Source: Methanoregulaceae archaeon UXB-2016 (GTDB lineage Archaea; Halobacteriota; Methanomicrobia; Methanomicrobiales; Methanospirillaceae). From it: 64,000 nucleotides of DNA. The notes under the pieces are model-generated. The model had not been told where the DNA came from. It made no database searches and worked only from the letters and a program-made list of their open reading frames with translations. The first letter of the stretch is position 1. Every line of letters starts with the position of its first letter. Location: positions 1-64,000 of the forward strand of contig SISS01000014.1 of NCBI GenBank assembly GCA_004332335.1, written 5' to 3'. This document shows positions 34,501 to 43,320 of the stretch, one piece after another. The translations under genes and the position numbers were made by a program.

Positions 34501-34727
34501 GGGCACGGGTGATTGTCTCGAGCGGGTACTCGGACGCGCCGGTGATGGCCGACCATCGTCGATACGGCTTCATTGACGTGTTGCCCAAGCCGTACGAGAT
34601 CCAGGAGCTGGTCCGGATGCTCCGCGGGGTGATGGAGGATATAGCTGAGGCGGTATCGCCGCCCTCGTCTGAGGTGCCACAGGGGCCAGGAGATGGGGAT
34701 CTTCCTCCAAACTCGAGGCGATCGTGA
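31515..34727 (+). CDS. CHASE4-HAMP-PAS-PAS hybrid sensor histidine kinase
   Basis: The protein has about 1070 residues. It has an N-terminal membrane helix, an extracellular CHASE4-like domain (about 65-265), a second helix and HAMP (about 295-375), then two PAS domains (about 375-500 and 540-660). The kinase core has phosphoacceptor His near residue 689 in GGIAHDFNN and an ATPase with NADQAMPEGG and GNGLGLASV. A C-terminal receiver domain has Asp near 974 in VVMDLTVPG. It senses an external signal and phosphorylates its own receiver. The last codons (NSRRS) read into a kup remnant at 34712, suggesting a deletion junction. It faces the phosphate-binding-like operon divergently. Confidence 0.9.
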   Translation: MEILSSASHPIDEARQRQTVTRRSSIYSARPVSLRTRTLITISVISLSLTILLFLFALGSVGGGFTTLENEQVARDVGRAESAIDGEVARIVAIAGAWGSAPELTAFMRTHDTTLLDRAFPESRFSASEINIMLLLDADGRVVEHRYVNLEYGHRMPTPKSLLAQLAGHPSLTNQTLGVASASGLIDLYSGPMMLAAQPIPGDGPEHGTIILGRYLDSGEIAQISARTQLPFSVTPLVGRAMNPPLAAAVERLKGGETAVVTPADDELIRGYGLLSDIAGVPVLALTIEEGRPIYQRGQASLSYLLLSLLLIGLVFGGMTMFLLERTVLSRLAVLATRITTITQSGRLSSRIAFEGSDEITLVAARINDMLGSLERSQALIQAHQERYGRLVEESRDLFFTIDTAGRITAVNRTTESMTGYDREVLVGRDLSSLFTESDVPTVRSWLSATDAHKGHHAGMVRIITRAGVEQLIEIRAQPEYDLATHQPIGIFCIARNVTERERARAELARHRDRLEELVDERTAQLEDEVAVRRAAERSLAEQKERLAVTLASIADGVITTDTDGRVTLMNAVAASLLDCSEEEVLGRPIEEVLRLIDTVRHRPIESPTREVLFSGRAVEHTHGLGFLDRDGGERPIVLSAAPIEDEGRHRFGAVLVFRDIMDRLRIEEEQARTQRLESLGVLAGGIAHDFNNILTAITGNLALAKLDIDPETQVYGCLEDAEAATMRAGEVTRQLITFAKGGAPVKRTVAIGELVRETAAFVARATRSKLVVDLSEPLWSADVDEGQIAQVINNLVINADQAMPEGGLITVTVENVTLSTPEESLPAGEYVRCRVTDEGVGIPNERLARIFEPYFTTKKSGNGLGLASVVSIVRRHGGHLTVSSELGVGTRFTVYLPRSAGAPDSARANELPEATGGDRVLLMDDDPGILSTIGTLLTRRGYAVVMAEDGAGAIERYREAFAAGAPFDAVVMDLTVPGGMGGLEATRQILALDPGARVIVSSGYSDAPVMADHRRYGFIDVLPKPYEIQELVRMLRGVMEDIAEAVSPPSSEVPQGPGDGDLPPNSRRS

Positions 34728-34848
34728 TCGAGCAGCTGCTCCGGCGTGTCTTCGCCATGATCAAACCGAATGCTCCGCTCTTCGTCCAGTTCTACCGTCT
34801 GCCGGCGGACCGTCTTCCACGTCGTCTCGACCCGGGTCGAGACGTGAC
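34712..34848 (+). pseudogene. Remnant of the kup 3' end
   Basis: The reading LEAIVIEQLLRRVFAMIKPN then APLFVQFYRLPAD aligns with the KUP C-terminus at 23309-23453 (LEEIVTEHLVWRIFAMIKRN, APTFVQFYRLPADH). After a one-base shift the tail reads HVVSTRVET, paralleling HGVSTRIEM, then TGA. Only about 45 codons remain. It begins inside the last codons of the hybrid kinase gene, so a second kup copy was lost here by deletion. Confidence 0.85.
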
Positions 34849-35129
34849 GGGTGAACGATACGCTCCTGCGGGGCAGCCCTGGATCGAGGGTTCCCGTTCA
34901 CTTTTCCACCGCACGGCTCGCGGTCAAATACCCGGTCGCCGATGATCTCGGCATCCGCCGCCATGACTATGGGGGCGTTGGCCGTGATGATCATGTCACC
35001 AAAAAAAAGGTAGTGACCCCTCGACGCGTCGTTCCCCGTACCGATGCGGCCGTCGGGAGAGTCTACACGAGTCTGTCGGGAGGCGTGCGGAGAAGCGTGC
35101 ACATTCCGGCATAGCCGGGGCGTATACGG

Positions 35130-36706
35130 TGACCGCCGACCTGGCGCCCCTGCTCGTCCGCTGGCGGCGCTTCCGCCAGGCCCTGAACGTCGACGACCAT
35201 GCGACCATGGACCGGGTGATCGGGGCCGTCGAGGTTCAGCGCCCGAGATCTCGACGACCTGTTCGGTCTCGTCGAGACGATCGATCCCGACGTGATCCTC
35301 TTTCCGAACGCCGACACCTGGACCGAGCATCTCGTCGAGGCGGCGAAGGGCTACGGGATCGAGACGACCCTCTCGCGGACCGGCCGGCACGTCACGCTCG
35401 ACTCACGCTCGTACTTCTCCTCCGGCCGGATGTACCACAGGCCCCGGGCCATGGTCCCGGCCGGGCCGGGTGCTGATCGACACCGAGCAGTCGTTCACAT
35501 ACCGCGAGGGCGGCCTGCCGGGCGTGCTGGTCGCGGCCCGGATCACCGGGCTCTCGCTGAACCGCACGGGACGGTTCACCCCCGGCACGCTCGTCTCCGC
35601 CTTCGAGGTCTACGCGGCGCTCTCCCAGGGGATCGCCGTGCCGTGGCTGAAGACCGACGCCGAACGGGTCAAGCCGGCCGCAGCCCTCCGGGCCGCCGAA
35701 CGGGGCGGGATGACGTTCCAGCCGGTCCCGGGGGTGTACGAACGGGTCTACCAGATCGACTTCACCTCGCTCTACCCGTCGATCATCGTGAAGCACAACC
35801 TCTCGCCCGAGACGGTCGGGCACCCCGAGCGGCCAGGCTTCCTCGCCGAGTGTCTCCGGCCCCTGCTGGAGATGCGGATCGGAACGAAGACCGCGAAGAG
35901 GACGGACCCGGCGGTCGCCGGCATGGATTCGGTCCTGAAGTGGATGCTCGTGACCTGCTTCGGGTACACGGGGTACAAGAACGCGAAGTTCGGCCGGGTG
36001 GATGTGCACGAGGCGATCACGCAGCACTCGCGCGAGGTCCTGATCTCGTCGAAGGAGCTGGCGGAGTCGCTGGGCTTCAACGTCCTGCACGGGATCACGG
36101 ACTGCCTCTTCGTGCAGGGCTCGCCCGTCTCCGCGCTGAAGGCGGCGGTGGAGGCGACGAGCGGATACCTGACCGAGATAGAGACCTTCGACAGGGCGGT
36201 CTTTCTGCCGCAGAAGGACAGGACCGGGGCGTAACATGGTACTACGGCCGGCTGGACGACGGCGAGGGAAGGTCCGGGGGATCATGGCCCGGCGGGGAGA
36301 CTGCCCGGCGTACGTGCAGCGGTTCCAGCAGGAAGCGCTGACGCTGATGGGCCGGGCGCGGTCGGTCGCCGAACTCCTTACGCTCTCACCCGCGCTCCGG
36401 ACCCTGTACGGGACCTACTGCGACGGACTGGCCTCGGCGCCGGTCGAGGATCTGGTGATCAGCCGGCGGATCTCGACCGTGGACTACGCGCGGAAGTGCC
36501 CGGAGCGGGGTGCGGTCGCGGCGTATGGACGGGCCGGCGTACCCGTGGCACCGGGGATGACGATCCGGTACGTGGTCCGGGATGCCCGGGCCGGCCTGGC
36601 CGACTGCGCCTGGGAGGCGGCGCACGCGGACCGGCTCTACTACCGCCGGATCCTGGCGAAGGCGTGGGGCGAGGTGTCGTGCGACTCTGGTGTAGCCCGG
36701 GGGTGA
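35130..36706 (+). pseudogene. Multiply frameshifted family B DNA polymerase (PolB2-like)
   Basis: Pieces in all three plus-strand frames form one polymerase. The pieces are DLAPLLVRWRRFRQAL, then DLDDLFGLVETIDPDVILFP (from about 35240), then motif A YQIDFTSLYPSII and motif B KWMLVTCFGYTG (frame entered near 35465). YYGRLDDGE follows near 36240, then KVRGIMARRGDCPAYVQRFQ and a long C-terminal part ending near 36706. At least four frame changes are needed. Motif C reads HGITDCLFV rather than YGDTDS, as in PolB2-type proteins with altered catalytic residues. The gene is dead in this assembly. Confidence 0.8.
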
Positions 36707-37148
36707 CGTTCGAGCTCGGACCGCTGAAGGTGCCGGTCGCGCCGGCGGAGCGGATGGCCGCTCTCCTCGAGGTCCCGGAGATCGCAGATCGCGACGGTCC
36801 ACGCGCTGTATCTGTATCACGGGTACTCGCAGGTGCTCTTCCGGAGCCGCCGGTCCGGTCCGAGCACTTCGAGGCGAAAAGCAGTATGGTAACCTCGATG
36901 ACCTGCAGGCCGCGGTTCGGTCGTCGTTCCATATGGTGCTGATGGTCGAGTGGTCGCCGGCGCTCGCGGCCTTTCTCGAGACTGAGGACCGGGGCCGGTA
37001 GATGAGCTGGCTGGTTGCGGCGCTGAAGCGGCGATCGTGATCGTGTATGCGCAGGCCCCGGACGAGGCGTTACTGTTGATCTCACTCGAGGCCGATCGCA
37101 CTGTTTGGCTCGTCAAGGATTAGTAACCGGGAGAACTGATCTCTAGGT
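36707..37148 (+). pseudogene. Decayed coding fragments, family unknown
   Basis: Short coding-like pieces follow one another in different plus-strand frames: FELGPLKVPVAPAERM near 36710, YGNLDDLQAAVRSSFHMVLM near 36885, SWLVAALKR near 37003 and IVIVYAQAPDEALLLISLEA near 37038. They look like one or two dead genes continuing the graveyard after the broken polymerase. I do not recognise the family. Confidence 0.35.
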
Positions 37149-37883
37149 ATGGTGCAGGAGGGAGCTTGGCACGCGGACGACCGCGAAAGGGCGATCCCCG
37201 ATACTCACGCGTCCCCTTCATCCCCCCGGATCGTTCCTTTACGCGAACCGGATGTGGAAGCGGCAGCCCGGTTCTATACCGGGGTCTTTCTCCGGGACGA
37301 ACCCACGACTCGCCGTCATGCGCCGGACCCGGTCCGGTTCCTCCCCTATGCCCGGTTCTATGTCCGGTCGCTCGTGAGCATGGAGCTCAGTTTCCTTGCA
37401 CGGGACGAATCGACGGGCGAGCTCATAGGGTTCGTCTTCTGTATCGACCTCCTGGACGACCCGGCCCAGGAGGGCCCGACGATGGTGGAGTTCCTCTCTC
37501 AGTTCGGAGAGGCCGTTGCCATGATCGATGAACTGGAGGCCCGCCATCTCGACCGCGAATCGATCCCGCGTGGATCCAGCCTGCATATCTTCCAGATCGG
37601 CGTCGACGGACAGTACCGCGGCAGAGGGACGGCACAGGCTCTGATCCGCAGAGCGCTCGTGAATGCGCGGGACCGCGGGTTCGAGCAGGCCGTGGCCGAC
37701 TGCACCAACTCGACATCGAAGCACGCGTTCGAGCGATGCGGGTTTGCCGAGCGGGGGTTCTCGTCGTACGAATCGTTCGACATGGACGGCGTTCGTTTCT
37801 TCTCCGGGCTCGAGGGCGGGATCTTTCTGATGGTGAAGGACCTGCACCCTGAGGACGGTGTCGTGCTGACCGCCGGCCTGTAG
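37149..37883 (+). CDS. GNAT-family N-acetyltransferase
   Basis: The 244-residue protein contains a GNAT domain. A central strand (LIGFVFCID) is followed by HIFQIGVDGQYRGRGTAQAL, the acetyl-CoA pyrophosphate loop (R/Q-x-x-G-x-G/A), and then NARDRGFEQAVADC and AFERCGFAERG. The first 25 residues are low in complexity and may be over-extended. It would transfer an acetyl group to an unknown amine substrate. It stands between pseudogenes and is intact. Confidence 0.8.
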   Translation: MVQEGAWHADDRERAIPDTHASPSSPRIVPLREPDVEAAARFYTGVFLRDEPTTRRHAPDPVRFLPYARFYVRSLVSMELSFLARDESTGELIGFVFCIDLLDDPAQEGPTMVEFLSQFGEAVAMIDELEARHLDRESIPRGSSLHIFQIGVDGQYRGRGTAQALIRRALVNARDRGFEQAVADCTNSTSKHAFERCGFAERGFSSYESFDMDGVRFFSGLEGGIFLMVKDLHPEDGVVLTAGL

Positions 37884-37990
37884 AGTGTCGATCAGGGGTT
37901 CCGGGGCCGGCCGGACAATGCTCTCCGCCGAGACGGTCGACCGTCCGACCCGGTTGGAACGGGCGGCTCGCCGCGTCGGTTCACGCCACC

Positions 37991-38284
37991 TGCGAAGAGA
38001 AAGTCGATGCCTTCATCCCCCGACCTTTTCCCGGGGCGGACAGTCCGGTCGACAGCAACGCCGGGCCGGCCTGCGGGGCACCGACGGCTATCCGGGTGCC
38101 GATCGACGAGGAGACCATGGCCCGGTTGATGGCAGGCGAGGACTTCCAGTTCACGTACGCCCTCCAGTGGCTCGAGGGCCAGGTGGAGCAGACGGCACCG
38201 GTCACTCTGGCGTTCACCCTCGCGTCGGAGTCGCGGCCCGGACCTACCTCGCGAAGCTCAGCCAGTCGAAGTTCAGCCGGTTGA
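37991..38284 (+). other. Possible gene fragment downstream of GNAT gene
   Basis: A plus-strand frame reads SNAGPACGAPTAIRVPIDEE, TMARLMAGEDFQFTYALQWL and VEQTAPVTLAFTL, with coding-like composition but no start or known family. Its 3' end runs into the convergent repeat-protein gene. It may be the tail of a lost surface protein. Confidence 0.3.
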
Positions 38285-40421
38285 CCCCCTCGAACGAGAT
38301 GGTCACGACGTGGCGGCCCTGCGTGAGGGCGAGCCGGGTCGATCCGGAGAACTCCCCGTAGGCCGGCCAGCCGCCGGTCGGAGCGATCACGACCTGGCCG
38401 GCAGGGACCCCGTCGAGGTAGACCCTGACTGCTTTCGTGGTCGCCTCCGGGTTCGCAACGCGCAGCGTCAGGGTGAAATCGCCGGCGGCGGTCGCGTCGA
38501 CCGAGTAGGTCAGGAACTCGCCCGGGCGGATCCAGCCGATGTCGTAGTTGCTGCCGCCGACCTCGATGTCGACCGCATCGATACGGTAGACGCCGCCTTC
38601 GTTCGCCGCGGTGGCATCCGAGTAGGCAGGGTAGCCTGCGGTCACGTCGTAGTCCTCGGCCTCGACCCTGCCGGGCAGGTTGTGCGCCGAGGGGTAGGGC
38701 TGGTTGCCGGCGACAGCGGTCTGGGTCGCGGTCACGGTCGGCCCGGCCGTGACCGTGATGGTCTTCTCAGCCGTGGCGATCTCATGAGTCGAGGAGTTCG
38801 AGGCCTCGAGCTGGACTGTGTAGGTGTTCGGCTGGTTGAATGTGTAGCTCGGGTTCTCGCCGATCATCGTGCCGACCACGTCGTCGCCGACGAGGATGGT
38901 CCAGTCGAGCGTGTCGTACGGTCTGGTCGAGGTCGAGGTGAACCGGACCTCGAGCGGTGCCGTGCCGATCATTCTGTCCATGGTGAACGCGGCGCTGAAC
39001 GGGGTGGTCGACGGAGTCGTGACGGTCGGAGACTGAGTCGTGGCTGTTGGAGATGGTGTCGGCGTCGGGGTGATGACAGGATTCCCGAGCGTATTGAAGA
39101 GCCAGATCATGTCGGCGAAGTCGATCCTCCTGTTGCCGTTGTAGTCGAACGCCGCTAAGGGCTCATTCGCTGTGATCCAGGTCATCTGGTTGAAGAACAA
39201 AATCACGTCGGCGAAGTCCTTCCGCCCGTTGCCGTTCACGTCCTCGTACAGCCCGTCGTTGTCCGTGTCGGTCGCCGCCGCGTTCCCGCCGGGGACCCTG
39301 TTTACGCTGGGCGGCGGCGTCTCTGCCCGGGCAAACTCCAGGTCGCCGTTCCCGTAATCCAGATAGCTGATCCGTGCGTTGCCGGCGCCGTCGAGCGCGA
39401 GCGACGTGTACAGCCCGACGTTCCCGGCCGAGTCCACGGTCTGGGTATGCCAGCCCGAGGCGTCGCGCCACGCGTACTTCAGGTCGTCGTTCGTATCGTC
39501 GAAGTAGCTGATCCGGGGATTGCCGGCACCGTCCAGGGCCAGGGACGTGAAGAACCCGACCCACCCCTCCGTGTCCACGGTCTCGGTATGCCAGCCCGAG
39601 GCGTCGCGCCACGCATACTTCAGGTCGTCCTTCGTATCGTCCGTATCGTCGAAGTAGCTGATCCGGGGGTTGCCGGCGCCGTCCAGCGCGAGCGACGTGC
39701 ACTTCCCGACGTACCCTTCCGCATCCACGGTCTCGGTATGCCAGCCCGAGGCGTCGCGCCACGCATACTTCAGGTCGTCGCTCCATTCGAACAGGTAGCT
39801 GATCCGGGGGTTGCCGGCGCCGTCCAGCGCGAGCGACGTGTACCACCCGACGATCCCCTTCGAGTCCACGGTCTCGGTGTGCCAGCCCGAGGCGTCGCGC
39901 CACGCATACTTCAGGTCGCAGTTCGTGTAGTCGTAGTAGCTGATCCGTGGGTTCCCGCCGCCGTCCAGGGCCAGGGACGTGTATCGCCCGACGTCCCCGG
40001 CCGAGTCCACGACCTGGGTGTGCCAGCCCGAGGTATCGCGCCACGCGTACTTCAGGTCGCGATTCGTATCGTCGGAGTAGCTGATCCGCGGGTTGCCGGC
40101 TGCATCCAGCGCGAGCGACGTGTACCACCCGACGATCCCCTTCGAGTCCACGGTCTCGGTATGCCAGCCCGAGTCGTCGCGCCACGCGTACTTCAGGTCG
40201 GCGTTCGTATCGTCGAAGTAGCTGATCCGGGGGTTCCCACCGCCATCCAGGGCCAGGGACGTGAAGAACCCGACCCGCCCCGCCGAGTCCACGGTCTCGG
40301 TATGCCAGCCGATGGCGGAGACGATCCCCGTGCCGAACGTGAGCAGCAGCACGACTGCGAGAAGGGCGGCCGGGAGGCGCGGCGAGCGGGCCCGCGGCCT
40401 CCGTCCGTCACAGACAATCAC
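38244..40421 (-). CDS. Secreted repeat protein with dockerin-like, PKD and carbohydrate-binding domains
   Basis: The 725-residue protein has a signal peptide (LLAVVLLLTFGTGIVSA), then seven 47-residue repeats starting GWHTETVDS and ending DLKYAWRD (about residues 38-367). A dockerin-like segment with two D-x-NGN/NGNG loops follows (about 385-450), then a Pro/Thr linker, a PKD-like domain (about 470-560) and a C-terminal CBM6/35-like module (RVEAEDYD, ending LNFDWLSFAR). It is a cell-surface or released adhesin. The start is GTG with a TATA box 26 bases upstream. The dockerin-like piece recurs in the M28 peptidase. Confidence 0.85.
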   Translation of the reverse strand: MIVCDGRRPRARSPRLPAALLAVVLLLTFGTGIVSAIGWHTETVDSAGRVGFFTSLALDGGGNPRISYFDDTNADLKYAWRDDSGWHTETVDSKGIVGWYTSLALDAAGNPRISYSDDTNRDLKYAWRDTSGWHTQVVDSAGDVGRYTSLALDGGGNPRISYYDYTNCDLKYAWRDASGWHTETVDSKGIVGWYTSLALDGAGNPRISYLFEWSDDLKYAWRDASGWHTETVDAEGYVGKCTSLALDGAGNPRISYFDDTDDTKDDLKYAWRDASGWHTETVDTEGWVGFFTSLALDGAGNPRISYFDDTNDDLKYAWRDASGWHTQTVDSAGNVGLYTSLALDGAGNARISYLDYGNGDLEFARAETPPPSVNRVPGGNAAATDTDNDGLYEDVNGNGRKDFADVILFFNQMTWITANEPLAAFDYNGNRRIDFADMIWLFNTLGNPVITPTPTPSPTATTQSPTVTTPSTTPFSAAFTMDRMIGTAPLEVRFTSTSTRPYDTLDWTILVGDDVVGTMIGENPSYTFNQPNTYTVQLEASNSSTHEIATAEKTITVTAGPTVTATQTAVAGNQPYPSAHNLPGRVEAEDYDVTAGYPAYSDATAANEGGVYRIDAVDIEVGGSNYDIGWIRPGEFLTYSVDATAAGDFTLTLRVANPEATTKAVRVYLDGVPAGQVVIAPTGGWPAYGEFSGSTRLALTQGRHVVTISFEGVNRLNFDWLSFAR
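39321..40310 (-). repeat. Seven tandem 141-bp coding repeats
   Basis: Seven consecutive units of about 141 bases encode 47-residue repeats of the surface protein; the fifth carries three extra codons. Neighbouring units are very similar in DNA (the GGCATACCGAGACC-type motif recurs each time), so recent unequal crossover or gene conversion is likely. Confidence 0.9.
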
Positions 40422-40440
40422 AACAAGCTTTCACGAGGCG

Positions 40441-40452
40441 TGGCAATAAAGC
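40441..40452 (-). promoter_or_regulatory. Box A of surface repeat protein gene
   Basis: On the minus strand GCTTTATTGCCA is centred about 26 bases before the GTG at 40421, supporting a leaderless transcript. Confidence 0.5.
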
Positions 40453-40652
40453 CTCCCGGGCCAGCTGCCGGCGCTGTTAACACTCATGAGTACGCTCTCC
40501 ATGAAGCGGGAGCGCCGCCGGCTCCCACGAACCGGACGATACGGCGGTCGGCGGCAAGGAGGGCGTGCGCAGAGGCCATGGACTGCAAACCATTAAGGCG
40601 TCTCCGGGGCCCTGGAGCGGTTGCGGCCGGCGGCGGCGCGGAGAGGAGAGCC

Positions 40653-41400
40653 ATGGTCGAGATCGGGTACACGCTGAGCACGGAGGAGCACGACGCGCCG
40701 ACCCTGGTCGGATACGCCCGCGCGGCCGAGAGCCTGATGGAGGGGCGGTTCGAGCTCGGGATCGGCTCGGGCGAGGGCCGGCTGGCCGCCGGCCACGGTC
40801 CGGATCGAGATGATGCAGGAGGCGATCGAGGTGATCCGACTCCTCTGGAAGGGCGAGATCGCGGACCACTACGGGACGTACTACATCGTCGAGAAGGCGA
40901 AGGTCTTCTCGCTCCCCGAGACCCCGCCGCCGATCATCGTCTCGGCCACCGGGCCGATCGCGGCGAGGGTGGCGGGCGCGTCCGGGGACCAGCTGGTCCT
41001 CCCCATGAGCGATCCCGAGAAGGTCCGGGCGGTCATGGACGTCTTCAGAGCCGCGGGCGGCGCGGGCAAGCCCCGCATGACCCAGCCCTCGTTCTGCTAT
41101 CACGAGGACGAGGCGAGAGCGAAGGAGATCGCGTACGGGTGGTGGCCGATCGCGGCGAACAGGGGCCAGATCAACCGGGAGCTGCCGAGCTGGAAGCACA
41201 ACGAGCAGGTCGCCGGGATGGTGACGCCCGAGAAGGTCGCCGAGAAGGTCGTCTGCAGCCCGGACCTGAAGCGGTTCGTCGCGGAGGTGCGGTCGGCGGA
41301 GGACCTGGGCTACGACCGGATCTCGCTCCACCAGGTCGGGCTCGAGCAGGAGGGGTTCCTCGCCTTCGCCAGGGGCCGGCTTCTGCCGGCGCTCTGGTGA
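40653..41400 (+). pseudogene. LLM-class F420-dependent oxidoreductase with internal deletion
   Basis: The N-terminus MVEIGYTLSTEEHDAPTLVG then YARAAE matches a G6PDH-like LLM family. It jumps directly to SLMEGRFELGIGSGEG, missing about 80 residues normally in between. A further gap and a frameshift near 40790 lead to WPPATVRIEMMQEAIEVIRL and a long intact C-terminus ending at 41400. The enzyme would have used F420 for hydride transfer. With the core deletion it is not functional. Confidence 0.82.
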
Positions 41401-41917
41401 ACCCTTTTTGATCGCTGGCCAATCTTCTGTTCATCCGTGGCACGTCTGACGGCTTGCTGAGTACGAAGTTCGACCGGATCGAGAACTTCGATCTCGCGGA
41501 CCTGCGGCACTGGATCGGGTGGAACAACCAGAAGGTCGGCGAATCAGGCTCGGCTGCGAATCGCGCGGAGGCCGGCCCCCGGGCCTGCTCGACAGGTCGC
41601 CGGCGGTCCACTGGGCCCCTAAGTGTGCGTTTGTCAGAGCGAAGCAGCCAGGACGGCTTCGTCCCGCCTACTCCGGTTCTACGCGGATCGGCAGGGGACG
41701 TATACCACATATCATCGACCGTCCGCAGCGCCGAGAGCATGCGCGCGACGAGCCAGCGCCGGGCAGCAGCCCGCCGAAGATCAGCACGGCGAGGCCGAGC
41801 CGGGCAGGCTGCCCCAGCGTGTCGGGTGCTCCGCTCGCGCCAGCGGCCAGAATGAGCGTCTATTACCTCCTACTCCTCGGTCGCTCAAGGCCCTATAAAA
41901 CCCTTCCAGAATATTTC
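41401..41917. other. Gap with no confident gene
   Basis: A five-T run directly after 41400 may terminate transcription. A plus-strand piece FDRIENFDLADLRHWIGW near 41471 and a minus-strand hydrophobic piece GLAVLIFGGLLPGAG near 41800 look like gene debris, but neither can be assigned. Confidence 0.35.
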
Positions 41918-41932
41918 GGCATATTTATCTCC
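41918..41932 (+). promoter_or_regulatory. Box A of M28 peptidase gene
   Basis: GGCATATTTATCTCC lies about 50 bases before the ATG at 41977. With transcription starting some 25 bases later, a short leader carries the AGGAG ribosome site at 41966-41970. Confidence 0.55.
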
Positions 41933-41976
41933 ATGGGGCGCTATCAAGCAGGTATTCGAACAGCGAGGAGCCACTC

Positions 41977-43176
41977 ATGCGGACACGTTCTCCCTCTCTG
42001 GCCGGTCTCGCGACAGCGCTGCTGATCGCGATCAGCATCGTCTCCGTCTCGGCCGTCGAGACGGCCGGTACCGGCACGGGGACCAGCTGGCAGCCATCCG
42101 TCGACGGCGGTGACGGCGCACCGTTACTCTCTCAGGACCAGGCAACCTATGACCCGGTCCTCGCAACGATGCTATCGCAAATCAGTGAAGCCGAGATCTA
42201 CCAGACAGCATACGATCTGCAGAACTGTACCACCCGGTACTACCCTTCAACCGGGAACGAACAGGCAGCCATCTATCTCTACAACCGGCTCTCCACCATC
42301 CCGGGCCTGGAGGTCGCATATCCGAACACCGGGCATCACAACGTCATCGCAACCCTTCCGGGAATGAACAGGACGTCTGACGATATCATCGTCGTCGGAG
42401 CACACTACGATAGCATTTCGTACGATCTGGCCCATGCTCCCGGCGGGACCGATGATGGCGGCGGGGTCGGGATCGTGCTGGAACTTGCCCGGGTCATGAG
42501 CAAGTACCACTTTGATCACACCATCCAGTTTGCGTTCTGGAACGGGGAGGAGGTCGGTCTCCTGGGGAGTTACGAGTACGTGGCAGATGCCATGAACCGT
42601 TCTGTGACCATCCCTCTGTACTTCAACTATGATGTTTCCTGCTATGATCCCGATAATCGCTATGTCCTGGATGTTCTTTATGAATCCAACACGGCTCAAT
42701 ACGCAGACCTGCTGACCCGGTACAACTCTCTGTATGACATCAACTTCACCCTGACATACAATGTATACGACGGTGGCAGCGATCATCATGCGTTCTGGTG
42801 CTGGAGTATCCCCGCGATCATGACCCATTCCCAGTTGGATACACCCGAGGCCCATACACCGTATGATACGGTCGACCTGATCTCCACGTCGTTCGCGAGG
42901 AAGAACGGGCAGCTCGGGATGGCACTGCTGGCGACAACGGCGGGCTTGTCGTCGATGGCGGTCGTCCCCGGCGGATCCGCCGTCCCGGGGGACCTGAACG
43001 GCGACGGGAAATATGACGACGTGAACGGGGACGGACGGAGGGATTTCGCCGATGTCACCCTCTACATCAACCAGATGAGCTGGATCGCTGCGAATGAACC
43101 GCTTGCCTCCTTCGACTTCAACGACAACGGCCGGATCGACTTCAGGGACATCGTCTGGCTGTTCAATACCGTTTGA
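41977..43176 (+). CDS. Secreted M28-family zinc peptidase with dockerin-like tail
   Basis: The 399-residue protein has a signal peptide (LATALLIAISIVSVSAV). The M28 catalytic domain has zinc ligands and acid residues in VVGAHYDS, PGGTDDGGG, WNGEEVGLLGS, YFNYDVS and a terminal HTPYDT. Such enzymes remove N-terminal amino acids. The last 60 residues (from about 337) are a dockerin-like segment (DLNGDGKYDDVNGDGRRDFAD and ...DFNDNGRIDF) nearly matching the one in the surface repeat protein. Extracellular peptide scavenging or surface attachment is likely. A good AGGAG site precedes the ATG. Confidence 0.88.
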   Translation: MRTRSPSLAGLATALLIAISIVSVSAVETAGTGTGTSWQPSVDGGDGAPLLSQDQATYDPVLATMLSQISEAEIYQTAYDLQNCTTRYYPSTGNEQAAIYLYNRLSTIPGLEVAYPNTGHHNVIATLPGMNRTSDDIIVVGAHYDSISYDLAHAPGGTDDGGGVGIVLELARVMSKYHFDHTIQFAFWNGEEVGLLGSYEYVADAMNRSVTIPLYFNYDVSCYDPDNRYVLDVLYESNTAQYADLLTRYNSLYDINFTLTYNVYDGGSDHHAFWCWSIPAIMTHSQLDTPEAHTPYDTVDLISTSFARKNGQLGMALLATTAGLSSMAVVPGGSAVPGDLNGDGKYDDVNGDGRRDFADVTLYINQMSWIAANEPLASFDFNDNGRIDFRDIVWLFNTV

Positions 43177-43320
43177 TACCCTTTTTATTGTCGACGCAGT
43201 CAGTCTTCGCGTGCTTCGTGTTCGACAGCGCGGCGTTCCGAACAGCCCGCGTTGCCGGCGAGCTCGGGCTCGATCCCGGGACGGGCGACGAGTCCGACGA
43301 CGGTTGCATCGCCGGGGATT

